Positions 36,840 through 49,570 of a stretch of 64,000 bases of DNA are shown here, piece by piece. The translations under genes were made by a program, and so were the position numbers. Under the pieces are notes generated by a model. The model was not told the DNA's origin, made no database searches, and was given only the letters and a program-made list of their open reading frames with translations. Position 1 is the stretch's first letter. Each line of letters opens with the position of its first letter. Where the stretch lies: positions 248,001 through 312,000 of the forward strand of contig JARHVA010007802.1 of NCBI GenBank assembly GCA_037957365.1, given 5' to 3'. The stretch comes from Torreya grandis (taxonomy: Eukaryota; Streptophyta; Pinopsida; Cupressales; Taxaceae).

Positions 36840-38740
36840 AGACACAACTAATCTCAACATATCTTATTCTTCTAGGGTCAAATTGGAATATCTTAAGATC
36901 AACATGGCACCATGAAATTAGATTGTCATATGTTAAGTGAAGTCTAATCAGGTACTTCTCATGGAGTGATAACTTATGCCAACATTATAAAATGTTGATA
37001 CACTCATGATTTCCATAACTATCCATAAGACCTTATTGATTCATTAACTTATTTATAAGTTGAATATGTGATTCAAAGACCAAACCATACTCATTACAAA
37101 CTTGGTTTCTTAGTACAAAAAATCTCATTATTGCATCATCAATAGGCTATTCCTAATCAAATTGAATAATATGATATAGATCTTGTGGTATGTTTGTGGG
37201 GATGACTTCAATTGGAGATGCACTTTGATTCTTGATATTTTGATACTAAATGAGCTTAATTTCCTTTTCTAAGAGTGAACAAGAGTCTACAAACTAGTTG
37301 AGAGGTTGATATCCCTCCTTAATAACATCAAACAAGTTATCATTAAGTGGAATTACCTCTTGGAATGTTGGGATCGAGGAATTAGTTTTTTCTTACAAAT
37401 TGACTTGTTTTCCAAATCTACCATCTTCTATTTCGATCAGCCTATACGCTCCTTAAATAAGAGTGAAACCTGATCCAACCACCTAAAACAAGTCTTCAAA
37501 CTTCATTTCATTATCTTGTAGATCAATTAGGTCCTCTTATAGCACATTAAACTCCTCATTGTAGTAAGGGAAAGGTTTACTATCTTGAGAAAAACAAGAA
37601 GGTTAAAAGTATAAATTTACCTTATTAACTTACTCATACTTGGTTGGAACCTCACCCAGTACTATATGATCATCCTAAACCAACTCATCACCATCAAACA
37701 CATGACAATGTGACTAATCCATTTGGTCATTGATGGCACTTTGAAAACCTACCTATGATTCTAACATTGTCAACTCATCAAGGCTTGCCTTCTCCACATC
37801 TCTAAAGATTGATTTACATCCCTCTTCACCAAGTGGCATTCCAATGATAATTTATTCATCACATAAACTTAAATTATCCTCATCATATCCTTCTTGGGAG
37901 TGATCTTCAATTGTAATTTTATTATTTTCCTTAAGGAGGGGCTACTCATCCTTACCAATAAGTTTTGAGCTCTCATGATCAATGGGCTTATCTCTCTCTT
38001 CCCTCCATTCACCAATGAATCCCTCAAACTTTGGAATATTTTGAAATTTCAACTTTCTCCACAAGAACTTCATTATTCATTTAAATTTTCTTTTGAATTA
38101 ATTTTCAAGATGGGAAAGTCTTAGGTTTTTTAAGATTCTCAATAAGGATTTCCTTTTTGTCTTGGATTCCTTCTTGAATTGACTTCCAATATGGGAAGGT
38201 TTTAGGCTCTTGAGGAGGGATCGGTGGGTATTAAATAGGTTCAATTTCTTCCTTGATCTCAATCTTCCAATCTAGGCATGTTCCACTTTGTTTATTACAT
38301 GACTTCACCACTTGATTCCAACTTGGAATATTAAGGGACCTTTTGGGGGGTTCTTGAAGAAGGGGGATGTATTTTTCATATCCCCAGAGAGTTTTCCCTA
38401 TCATATACTTTTCATATCCCTATCATATACTTTTCATATCCCCAGAGAGTTTTCTTGAGTCTTAAGATAGACTAATTTGAAATATGGCTATGGTGACTAG
38501 GAGTAGCATGGTCTTGTCAAATCTAATTATAAGGATGAAATTTTTCCAAACAGGGGGACTATCTTGGTATGACTATTGAGGAAAAGGAAGGTAATACTCT
38601 TGATATCAAGGCTGATAAGAATCACCATACTATTGATAAGGGTCAACAAACTGCTAATAAGGATCAACATGAGTCTGATATGGTTCATCAACTTGTGTAA
38701 AATAGAAATCAACACCAACTCAACCATGAAACATCATGAG
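36840..38740 (-). pseudogene. Decayed long reading frame, retroelement-like, family unknown
   Basis: On the minus strand a protein-like reading runs about 1.9 kb with stops mostly at former Gln codons. Its N-terminal part (38690-38540) is Tyr/Pro/Gln-rich with a repeated DPYQQ-like unit, read as DEPYQTHVDPY, stop, QFVDPYQ. A middle part follows at about 38350-38050, with EPKTFPYWKSIQEGIQDKK and a second KPKTFPS copy. After a frame change comes an acidic part (38040-37180): GFIGEWREERDKPIDHES, IIIGMPLGEEGCKSIF, DVEKASLDELTMLES, PFPYYNEEFNVL, IEIEDGRFGKQVN. No zinc knuckle or enzyme motif was found. The composition resembles Gag-linker or accessory ORFs of plant LTR elements, but I cannot name it. 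A decayed host gene is the alternative. Confidence 0.45.
38372..38453. repeat. Compound short direct repeats
   Basis: A 22-bp unit (CCTATCATATACTTTTCATATC) is present twice in tandem at 38397-38440. A surrounding segment with CCCCAGAGAGTTTTC occurs at both sides, 58 bp apart. The copies look identical, so the event is recent. Confidence 0.9.
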
Positions 38741-39019
38741 AAAGGTAGAAATTAAAGAGCACTTGCTTAAAATGATATCTAGACTACTACAACTAGTTAA
38801 ATACATTCAGAGTCACCATTGATGTTTTTTGAAATGCCTCCAAAGGCTGGTGTATTGAAGAGCAATACCAAAAACTCTTCAATTGATTATAAATATTGTC
38901 CCACCAGGGATTCCATAATTGTTATAGCTCAAATTTTATTACATCCCAATTTTCTCACTCAACTTGATTTACTTATTAAACAAATATTAATAGAGTTAAT
39001 GTTGTTTAATTAGTATTGT

Positions 39020-39821
39020 ATCAAACTATTTTCATTATGTTGATGTATGGACAAACATATAATGATTATCATTAAGGAAAATTTGGATATAAAATGGGCT
39101 TTGTAAGAAATTAATTAAAAATTAATTTATCTTTTATTTTACAAATAATTTAAATCTAATTAATAATAAATTACATAACTATATGAGTTAAGTGGGGTCA
39201 GAATAAGCTATTAAAAGACTTTTTCACAATACTTCTTATATATTTTTTAGTATCTCTCAAAAATTAAACACAATCCTAAATGATTTTATCTTTATTTAAT
39301 TCACATTTTATAAATATAATTTATATTTCTAAATAAATATAATCCAACTAAATTATTTTTTTATTACATCAATACATAATACTTTCTTTTAAAAAACAAA
39401 AAACTTTCTATAAAAATAAATAGAACGATGCCTTTTATAAATATTTTTTTTGTTTACTTAGAAAACATATTACTTTCTAATAAAATAATCTAACACTTTT
39501 GTCAAACGAAAAAACATAATACTTTAAAATAATCTGAAAAATCATCATAGAAATTTCAACACTTTTGTACCTTTTATCAAAAAAAAATAATTAAGATTTT
39601 TTTTTTTATGGTTTATTATTTTCATTATAAATATTACACAAATATTTAATATAATAAATTTAAATTATAAAGTATTTATTATGTAAATAAAAAAATATGG
39701 AATAATGTGAATATTATTTATTATATTTGAATAATAAATACATAACATGAGGCATATGATTTGAAAATAAAAATAAAAAATTTCAGTATATTTTATTTTA
39801 TTTTTTATCAAAAAATATATT

Positions 39822-39866
<45 letters not shown>

Positions 39867-40347
39867 TATTATATATATATATATATATAGAGTAAGGAAA
39901 ATTTAATTAAATATTTATTATATGAATTAATAAAAGAAATTAAAAAATAAGTATTGTAGATCAATATAACATTATCATTATCTATGTATAACTTTTTTGT
40001 AACCATCTTTATAATATTACTTTAATGTGAATAATAGATATATGGATAAGTTTCAATAAAAATAAAGTGTAATATTTTATATAATATCCATCATTTAGCG
40101 ATACGATTTTTAATCAAACAAGTGTTTAAAATAATTATTAAATAATTTTTTTAATTGAACTCCATTATATTAAATATGTTGATTGTGGATTTTTAGGGCA
40201 TCAATATTTCAAACAAATTTAACTAATACTATTTCTCTACAGTACGAATAATAATATTTATATTCTTATATTTTTGATATTTAATTCATAACTATCTTAC
40301 AAACAACATCAATAATCATTGATATTTTTTAATATAATAAAAAGAAT
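39020..40347. other. Extremely AT-rich non-coding segment
   Basis: Long runs of A/T with almost no G or C, including (AT)n tracts at 39824-39860 and 39871-39889. No coding signal. Such DNA can act as a matrix-attachment or breakage-prone region, but nothing here proves it. Confidence 0.7.
39824..39889. repeat. (AT)n microsatellite, interrupted
   Basis: Two AT tracts separated by a short AAATAATATT spacer. Confidence 0.95.
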
Positions 40348-40493
40348 TATTTCAATAACATCTTAATTCTTTTCATTTTACAATCCATTATATTCAAACT
40401 CCTATATCTAAATGAGACATTATCTCAATAACATCCTAATTCTCTTCATTTTGCAATCCATTTTATAAAAACTCTTATATCTAAATGGGACTC
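40348..40493. repeat. 73-bp tandem duplication
   Basis: Two units with the shared core TCAATAACATC(T/C)TAATTCT and TATATCTAAATG differ at about a dozen positions, so the duplication is older than those at 22.5 and 30.4 kb. Confidence 0.8.
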
Positions 40494-43400
40494 TATTAAT
40501 AATAATTTAGTAGCTTTTGGTTGAATATTAGTTAGTCTAGATGTCAACACTTCATTTATAATCTTGATAACTAAAATATAATAAGATGATGAAGACCCAA
40601 CTTATAAATTATATTTTAGTCCCTTGTTAACATTCATGTGTTATTTGTCAATAAATTTTGTAAGGATGGTTAATATGATTACCATGATCTACCCATATGT
40701 AGATATTTATATTGTATTGGGATGTACAATAATATGAATAGTTAGAATAATAATGTAAACATCAATGATGATAATTATCTTAGCATCTTGAACAAACCAA
40801 ATACTAGTTGAGGTTGCAATTGGTGAAATTTAGTTAGAGATTTTCTACTTTAAAAAGTTGTCCATCCATTAAATAATGATCAATCTTTGAAAAAAGAGAG
40901 CCTTAAATCCTATTATGGAAATTTAATTTTAGATGTATTGAATGATTTGTTTATAAATATCGCTGGTATTAAAAATGTCTCTTGTCTATGTCCATGGTTA
41001 AATAATTCTGATATTGTTGTGTATTATTTCATTTCCCTTGACAGTTAAGGTATTAATTTAACATTAGAAGGTGGAACAACACAAATAATTATGAACATAT
41101 ATTTCTATAGAAGTGTGTGAAACTAAGTACATTTAGTGAGAAATCCACTTACTCTTTAATTATGTACAACCTTTATTAGGTTTGTCACGCTTGTGATATG
41201 CTAACTATCACTCCCTTATAATATTCAAGCACCTTATGCCACTTGTAACAACTATAACTAACTTCTCCATCCTATGTCCTTTCTGATATATAATCCAAAC
41301 ACATTTTATCTTAGAATCTATGGGGCATTTATACTCAACCTGCCTGTGTGTAAATAAACACAATAAAAAATTAATTAGCATACCACTCATTCTTTATTGT
41401 GGAAGTCTCATTATTTAAACATAGAGTTAAATAGTGTAATTAAATAGACACATTTTTAATGCAAAGAGGTGTCTTAGATTGTCATATTTTTTAATTAAGT
41501 TATAAAAATTATTTGATGTCTCTTTCAAATCTATCAATGATAAATTCAGAACATATAACCACTAAATTAGAGTATGTATTGATTAACCACATGTATGTCT
41601 ATGTATGAATATTTGTACAAGGGTAAATTAAAATCATAATATATAAGTGGTAAAATCCCCTCCTCTCTTTTTCATTTGTATATTAGAAAAGTTTCCTTAA
41701 AATTTTGAAAGAAGAATCCAAAAGAGGAGAATGAGGATCGTGACCCAATTACAATGCCAATCTCAAATGAAATAACTCTCTATTTTCTCTGACTTGTGGA
41801 TCTAAATGGTCAAGAGTGTATGAGATAGAAGAGTCTAATAAATGATAAAATCTAACATAGATTTTGTACATCTCAAACACCATGCCAATTTGACCTCCAT
41901 ATCTCAGCATGTTGACCATCACACAAGGTTTATAATGTTTCCAAAAAGCCATTCATATTTCCTTCCACCATAATATCCTTTCACCATATCTCTATTTACC
42001 CATGTTACCTATATTTTACCAACTCAATTAGATCAGATACATGCACAAATTACTTGACTGCCTTCTTTGATCAAGTATTCTGGATGCAAACACTACCAAA
42101 TTATCATTCATCTTTATACAACTCTCAAACATTAGATTAATTCATCGTCCAAATGATATTTTACTTATGTAAATCATGCATGTTATCTAATATCTATCTT
42201 TACTCTATTGAAACCTATGTTCATATTTTAAACTCGCATTTTGCCTTCATAAAATATGTAAGCCTCTAGGTTTCTCCATAGTATTTGTCTCCACTCTTTT
42301 GACCATGTTCTTGGCACTCAAGCAATTTATATGTATTCACTTTAAGAAATTAGACTAAGATTCCCACAATTTACTTGAGATTGAAATACAGTTCAGACAT
42401 TCATTTACCAACATGTGAGATAATTCACAAACTATTTCTCTTCAGATATTATTTCTTTCTCTCAACATACACACTAAGTATGCAATTATGGTTCATTCCC
42501 AACCAGAATTATGGGTTTGTATATTCAACAAGATTCAAAAAAAAATCCATGTGTTCTTACTATCCAGACTTACCCATAGGAATGGCATACACAAAAGTTG
42601 TTTCTACTTCACTTAATGTAAATATACAAAGTCCATGGGATGTGTAAATCATTTCAATAGGCATATAGCAATAGATCATTCACAAATAATTTACATTATA
42701 GAGGCACAAAATAATAAAATTCAAAACAAGATTTTCTTTGATTTTTTAGCTTATACAGTCTAAACTGCCTCCATGGGCAGATCACAGAATGTCATTCCTC
42801 TCTTCATTTCCACAATACTTCTACCTTCCTAATAGTAGATGTATAACAAAGCATTTAGTATGTACAAAGATGATTTAAGCAAATAAAGTGCTTACAAAGC
42901 CCAATGCCATGTATTTTTTTAGAAATGTAGTATTCTTCGAATGTGAAAGAGAGAAAATAGACAAATGTTAATAGTCTTGCCAAACTTATACCCATGTCCA
43001 TGGGAAAAATGATAAAAGCTAACAAATAATAATTGATGCATTAGGGTTATTAAAATCTTGAAGTGTTTTTTGCTTTGTAAAAAATAATAATACCTTCTAT
43101 TTGGATTTAAATGTAAAAAGAAAATCATTGCACTTTCTATTAAAAGTGAAGAGATTGGAAGGGTTATTTTAACCAAAATGGGTTAGTGTAGAGGATTTAG
43201 TAAGTTTTATACAATATATAAATAATTATAATTATTATTAAGTGATGTCAGGCCTAATGGATGATTCCATATTTTAATTGAATTGTATTATTTTCATATG
43301 CCATCTTTTATCATTTAAAATTTTATTTTGGAGGCCCATTTTTAATTAAATTTTTTCCTAATGTTTGTGTGACTCATTGGTTGATTGATTAGTTGTACAT

Positions 43401-43500
43401 GATTTTCATATGCATGTATATTATGCTCAATCAATATTATTGTGCTTTAGTAGTATTTTTATTGATTATCATTATCATGGGTTGACTACCATTTACATTT
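40494..43500. other. No gene recognised
   Basis: Open stretches of 60-90 codons occur (minus 41208-41390 and 41749-41952; plus 42375-42647). None shows a known motif or a partner exon or domain nearby. This is the stretch least explained by retroelements, but no positive evidence of a host gene was found. Confidence 0.4.
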
Positions 43501-46500
43501 GTGAGGTGGATGCAACATAAATTCTAGTCTCTATATAGATATCGAAGATAGTATCATCATGGAAGGTACTATAGATGACTATGTTGGAGGTGTATAGATT
43601 TGACAAGAAACCCAACACACCCCATGTAGTACAAATAAATGCATAATTTTTTTAATTTCATTATGTTTGGTTAATTTATGATTAGTCATGTTGATTTAGT
43701 TTAGATACATGTTTAGATGTTATTTTTGGTCTTGGTTGTAGTTTTTACTATTTTCTAATATTATGATGTTGTTTCCATTATGGAGTATGACATTTATATA
43801 TTTCTCTTTATATGAATTTCTAACTTTGTGACTTCATATAGGCATATACTTGCAAACATTTAATATAAAAGTATTGTTATTAAAGATTATACTTTTAGAT
43901 CATATAATAAAATTATTTTATAAACATTATCTAACCTAAACCTAAACCTAAGTGAAATTGACTATGGTGGTACCTAGGGTGACATAGATTTTAGATATTT
44001 AAGGGTTAACTAGGTATGAAGCTTTGATTGTTTAATGTTTAAAGTTTTAGATAGGTATTCATGTTTATATTAGACATAGTTATTATGTTTGTTGACATAA
44101 CTATTTTCAACCCTAATTTAGGAGTCATAATTTGGTTTGTATTTGTTTTTTGAACCAGGTAAAACTTGGAATGTCTAGGTTTTAACCATGAGTTATGAGG
44201 AAATATAGAGGAGACTATGTTGTTTGGTGATTGAGCTGTGAGTTATTGGAAGCATGCCAAGAATTTTTGGTGTTATGGAGAGTCATTTTTGTAAAAATTA
44301 TGATGGAGAAGGGTTCACAATGAAATTAGGGATTTTCATATGCCATGTAGATGACTGTAAAAACAATAAAGGAGGATGGAGTTTTTGGGAAATAGATAGG
44401 GGTCAGTGTTGACATAGAAGAAAAAGAAGGAAAAAGGAAATTTTATTTATAGACCAAAGGAGAAAATCTACTTGAAGGGAACTAAAGTGGTAGGGTTTAT
44501 TCTTTGGTTCACTCTAAAATTTTGTATTCATGTTATACAGTCTATAGATAAAATGTTTATGGGTTTTTTTTTTTTTTAAATGTTTATTTTAGAATTATAA
44601 ATCCTTGTGATAATCAAGGATTCAACATTGTGGGAGGAAGAATCCCCACATAGAATCACATTAATGATTTGATTAAGTATACCATAAGTATGGAAGGTTA
44701 GGATAACTTGTGAATGAGATCTTTATGTGATTCTTTTACATGGTAGTGTGTTATTTTGTGTGTTAGTAAAATGGTTGAGTGTTAATAAAATGGATTTAGA
44801 TATTGTTTTGATAGGGGGTTTGAAACTAGGTTATATGATGGTCAATAATATGAATGTATTTTTCCTTAGCTAGTTTATATATTAAAATAGATGTGTAACC
44901 ATTTAGCTATATGGCTTAGGGGTATTGTTCTAGATTTTAGTTCAAATTTTGGAATATAAATTGGGTTTCGTTGGATGTTATTTGACTATGTTTACATTTC
45001 ATTTCAATTTTAAAATGGCTATGTGATATTACTTTGATAATATGTATGTATGATTATTTGTATGGGACTACTAGGATTTGTTAGCCACCTTAATCTAGGA
45101 TAGTTTATTGATTATATTTAAATGATTATTGTTGACTGTGTGTAAATTTAAGTTTTTTACCATACTTTAGGATTAAGTTTATTTTGTATTGGATATATAC
45201 GAGCGTTATATTATTGTAGGCTCACAGTTTTGATAAACATAATAAGTTTGAGTCAATATAAACCATAGTTTGTATAAAATAGTTGGGTTATTATTTATGA
45301 TAAATTTCTTTGAATAGAATTGTTATTGTTGAGTAGTCATGATGATTATATGTTAAGTATTATAAATATCTATTCAACAGATTGGATGGGTAATATAAAA
45401 ATTACTATAAGTCACATTATCATAAGCATATATACATCGATGAGTATGAAGATAGGGTTATACATTATCAGTTGAATTGTTTTCTTTATTGAATATGTGT
45501 AATATGGTTAGATGAATGATTGAATGATGTTGGCAGGTTGTGTTAGATGTACAGTGTAGACTGAGTTTAAAAATTTGTAAAATGGTTGAAGTTGAACTAT
45601 TTTGTGGACATGGATGCTTAATTTATGAGTTAAACTTATATTAAATGATTTCAATAAGTAAATGTACCATATGGTACACAACAAAATCTTTCACATTTTA
45701 TGTTTGTGTTTTAACACATTTAATTAGGTTTTAAGTGTTGTGTGGTGTTAATATGATTTATATATTAGTTTTAAATAGAGTTAATATTTTGTTAACTTGG
45801 GAGCTTAGGATATGAAAATAAACTCAAAAATATATATAAATATGTATATATGTAGTTATGGATTATACATAAAGACATTATAATATTATTTATGAATAAT
45901 TCATAAAAACACATATACATACATACATATAATGCCATAGGAAAATAAGTGGCTAAGGGTTTTTAAAATATATGAATATAAGTGGACATACTTATATATA
46001 TGTATATGTGGATAATTTGGTATGTCAATAATTGTTTTATATAGTGAATAAATATATTCATATGTAAATGTATATAATTAATTTATAATATGTTGATTCA
46101 GTTATAAATTATGTGGAAACTGATTAAATGTTGATTAGAACAAATGAATGTTTTGGTTATTATTATTTGTTGGTTAGCTTGGGAATTAATGTAAATAATT
46201 GAATTGTGTTACTTTTATTATAATACGTGTGAAAATGGGTGTTATATATGGAATTGGTAAATACATAAATATTATGAATATTATTAGAAAATAATTTGTT
46301 TGTAGTATTACCTTAATGAAAATGGACTTTGGGTTGTAATGTAACTTAGGAAGTGTGATAGTAGATAATAAGTTGTTTTTATATAGCATGTAATTATTTC
46401 AAGTTGTTTTTTTGTATTTAATTATTGTGGTATTAATAATTAATCTATATGAGAATTCCATGTAAATATTTTATATGACTTATTTACTAATTATGGTATT

Positions 46501-47346
46501 AGTGACACTAAGGAAATATTATTATGTGAGAAAGTTCTCATGAATATATTTAGAGTCATTAATACATGGAATAAATTAAATCCAATTGAGTATGTATGTG
46601 GATATGATTGATATATAGGATCATTAAACTATATGAATACTTTGGACAAAGTAATGTTTATAGTTAAACATTATTGTTTCACATATTTGATTAATATGCA
46701 TCTATGCATAATGTTATGTTAAAAAGGAATTATTTATGATATGTTGCATATAGTTAAAATATTATAACATAGGGTCTAATTAACTTATTGATTCCTGCAC
46801 CATTATCATTTATTCATCTATGAATAGAGGACCATTCCCTAGTTGGGTAATGGTGTGGGGGATCTATGGTTTATAGTTGGTGTGAAAAAGAACTCTAATG
46901 ATGCTCTCCCTCTCCTTCAGTACTTAGTCGATATAAACTTTTAATCATGATTACATTTTATCAATATATGACAAAGTTATGGGTACTCGTTAGATTTGTA
47001 GAATAATATATTTATTTATATACACTCTGATGTAAAAACTTTATATTGTTTCACTTTGATAACTAGTAGTTGGTTACTCTTATTGTATAATATTATTGTA
47101 TAAACTTTTAGTAGTTGGCTGAGTTATTATTTAGTAGATATACTTTGATGATGGATTGAAGTTATAATTCTATTGAATGTGTTAATTTGATCATTATCTA
47201 AATAAATCATAATTAGTTAATTTTATAAGATGCATTTAGTTAAATATAAATTAACTTATGTTAAATAAGAATAACTTGGATTGGATTATTAAATTAAAAT
47301 TAAAAAAGAACACTATTTTTGAGTTAAACCTAGTGGGGTTCTAACA
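43501..47346 (+). other. Non-coding; possibly ends in the 5' LTR of a gypsy element
   Basis: No coding signal. The position just before a gypsy gag, and the junction '...TTCTAACA' followed by TTGAGGTATC near 47347 (loosely like an iMet PBS), suggest that an LTR ends at about 47346. The LTR start and the 3' partner were not found; the partner would lie outside the window. Confidence 0.3.
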
Positions 47347-47425
47347 TTGAGGTATCTTTTCTGAGGCTCAAACTCTAATACTTAATGAGTTGGCTAATAT
47401 ATTCATATTCTCCTATTAATAAAAA

Positions 47426-47581
47426 ATGAGAATGGTGCACGATATACATGGATGTGAGGGTACATAAAATACTAAGCCTCTAATAGATCCAAACCAATTT
47501 ACCATAGAGCAAGCTGTAAAGTTGAATAAGATTCTTGCAACCATGCATGAAACTAGGGATCAAATCATGGCCTTAGAGTAG
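47426..47581 (+). pseudogene. Gag N-terminus of host gypsy element (split by insertion)
   Basis: From the ATG at 47426 the frame reads, after one stop, DPNQFTIEQAVKLNKI and HETRDQIMALE, ending at a TAG that was probably CAG. The 8.6-kb element 47582-56182 then interrupts it. The same reading frame resumes at 56188 once the duplicated 5 bp is counted once (EMHAHVEEVNQKYPKEHSIQ). This shows that the two pieces were one Gag before insertion. It is the amino end of the chromovirus-like element whose protease and integrase lie at 57.2-58.7 kb. Confidence 0.7.
47577..47581 (+). repeat. Target-site duplication, left
   Basis: AGTAG lies immediately before the LTR TG and pairs with ATTAG at 56183-56187 (4 of 5 bases). 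Confidence 0.6.
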
Positions 47582-48772
47582 TGTAGTCATATAAAATGTC
47601 AAAATTGGTAGTTTGAGTATGGATTGTGACACCCAACCCATAGGTCCCTCTTGCATGCTCTCATAACCCTTATAAACAACTTTTTGCTTATTCTTAGTCA
47701 TTCATAAACTTCTGAGACCTGATTCCAACTCAGTCAGGATACTTTTTCAATGCTCATTCCATCCCCTCAAGTCTTATACCTATATGAAAATAGCACCAAA
47801 CTTGGACTATAGTGCTGGACCCTAAGATGTCCCATTTCTAGTGCTCTTATCTAATCACATTTTGAACTCAGATGACCATTTCCTTTCAATTCCTCTTCTT
47901 CATTGTGTCAGCGTAGTGTGAATACATTTAACCCATGACCAATATATCTATATAAAATCATATTCAAAGTTCATTTAGAAGGGGTTGTAAATATTATAAA
48001 ATTAAGAAAGAATACAAGTATGAATATTAAGGCAAATTTTCCTATTCTCTATATACAACCACTAGCATATTCAAACCCTCACACCAATCCCTAGCCACCT
48101 CAAGCACACCCAGTTTAGCATTTTTGCATTTGCATAACACTATTGCATAAAGCACATCAAGTAGAAGAACTACATATGGCTTGATCCCTCTTTAGAGTAT
48201 TGGTATATAGGAAATGTACTGATGCAAGGAGTGTGGATACATGTTCAGTGCATCTTACACACACTAACCCCCCTCTCTTTCTCAAGTGTTATTCAAGCAC
48301 TATGAAGGTCTAGGGTTAGATATTAATCATCTCAAGAAGGAGTTCTATCAACATTCAAGATCTGAAATTTCATAGGTAGGATCACATAGAGATAATGGAT
48401 AACACCCAAAAACCTTAGATCTCTATGACTAGTTTGGATAATAGTAGTAGGATTTAGACTATAGTGCCAAACCCTAAAGTGTCCTATTTTCAGCACTCCT
48501 ATCCTTTCATCACATGAAAGTTAGATCTAGATTCATGACACTATCCTAGTCCTACAAAGTTGATATTATCCTTTGTCTCATCCATCTCATTCTAGTTTTA
48601 AGTTAAGTTACATTTCTCCTCTTTCATTACTATTTTTAGAAAGCTACAAAGCTCACATAAATTATATAAATTAGTAGTTAAATTATTTCAATATGATTTA
48701 CTAATTTAGTCAACTTAGACCTTCAACTAAATTATAAATAAGACTTTCAATATTCCCAATATAGCTAAATTA
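47582..48772 (+). repeat. Left LTR of gag-protease element
   Basis: Begins TGTAGTCATATAAAATGTC; ends near ATAGCTAAATTA. Contains a TATA box (CTATATAAAATC) at about 47948-47960. Confidence 0.88.
47948..47960 (+). promoter_or_regulatory. TATA box of left LTR
   Basis: TATATAAAATCATATTC; the counterpart in the right LTR is CTATAAAATCCC at 55351-55362 and in the inverted copy at about 59698-59710. It is conserved in all three LTRs. Confidence 0.55.
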
Positions 48773-48805
48773 TTTAGTGAACCTGACTTTGTTTGTGAAT
48801 AAAAA

Positions 48806-49355
48806 CCCTAGAAACCCTAGGGTAAATTTCTTGCTAATTTTTCCAATTTATTTTTATTTTTTTCCTGAATTTTTAAATAAAAAATTTACATTTAATTTTA
48901 AATTTATCTTAGTAAATTTAAAAATAATTTCATTCAAATCCTAGTTGCCTATACCAGGTCCCAATATTTTTCCAATATTTTTTTTAATTTTTCTTTCATA
49001 TTTAAATCAAAATTTCCCAATTAAATTTTAAAAATTTACCATAGTAATTTTGAAAAATTATTTATTCTAAACCCTAGTTGAATTTACTAAGTCCTTTTGC
49101 ACACAAAAACCTTAGACCTTAGGAAAAATTTCTTGCTAATTTTAGAAATATTTTTTTGATTTTTTACCTACATATTTAAATCAAAAATTCATATTCATTT
49201 TTAAAATTTCATAGCAATTTAGAAAAAAATTATTTGCATTCAAACCCTAGTTACATATACTAGGTTTCTTTACATTACAATTTTTCTAATATTTTTCTAA
49301 TTTTTTACCTGCATATTTAAATTAGAAATTCACATTAATTTTTAAAATTCTTTAG

Positions 49356-49418
<63 letters not shown>

Positions 49419-49440
49419 TTTAAACCCTAGTTGTATATTG
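48806..49440 (+). repeat. 5' leader tandem repeat, four ~130-180-bp copies
   Basis: Each unit ends with an AAACCCTAGTTG-like motif followed by TATACTAGGTC-like sequence (near 48937, 49069, 49241 and 49421) and contains 'TTTTTCCTAATTTTT'-type runs. Copies are diverged in length; the last has expanded through an (AT)n tract. Confidence 0.8.
49360..49413. repeat. (AT)n microsatellite
   Basis: About 27 AT units inside the last leader repeat. Confidence 0.96.
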
Positions 49441-49570
49441 TAGGTCTTATTACTTTTGAGGCATCACCTTACATGTTTGTGAGCTTCGCATCCTTTTTAT
49501 ACATATTCCACTTCCTAGTTTAGATTATATTTGTTTAATATTTTCTTCCATTATTCAAATTGTTTTCCTT

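Noticed and set aside
41208..42647. Open frames of 60-90 codons that could be exons of a host gene
   Set aside because: No domain, no consistent splice-linked partners and no conserved motif; not better than chance for AT-rich DNA.
43930..43952. Telomere-like CCTAAA repeats
   Set aside because: Only about three units and not the plant CCCTAAA repeat; too short to call an interstitial telomere.
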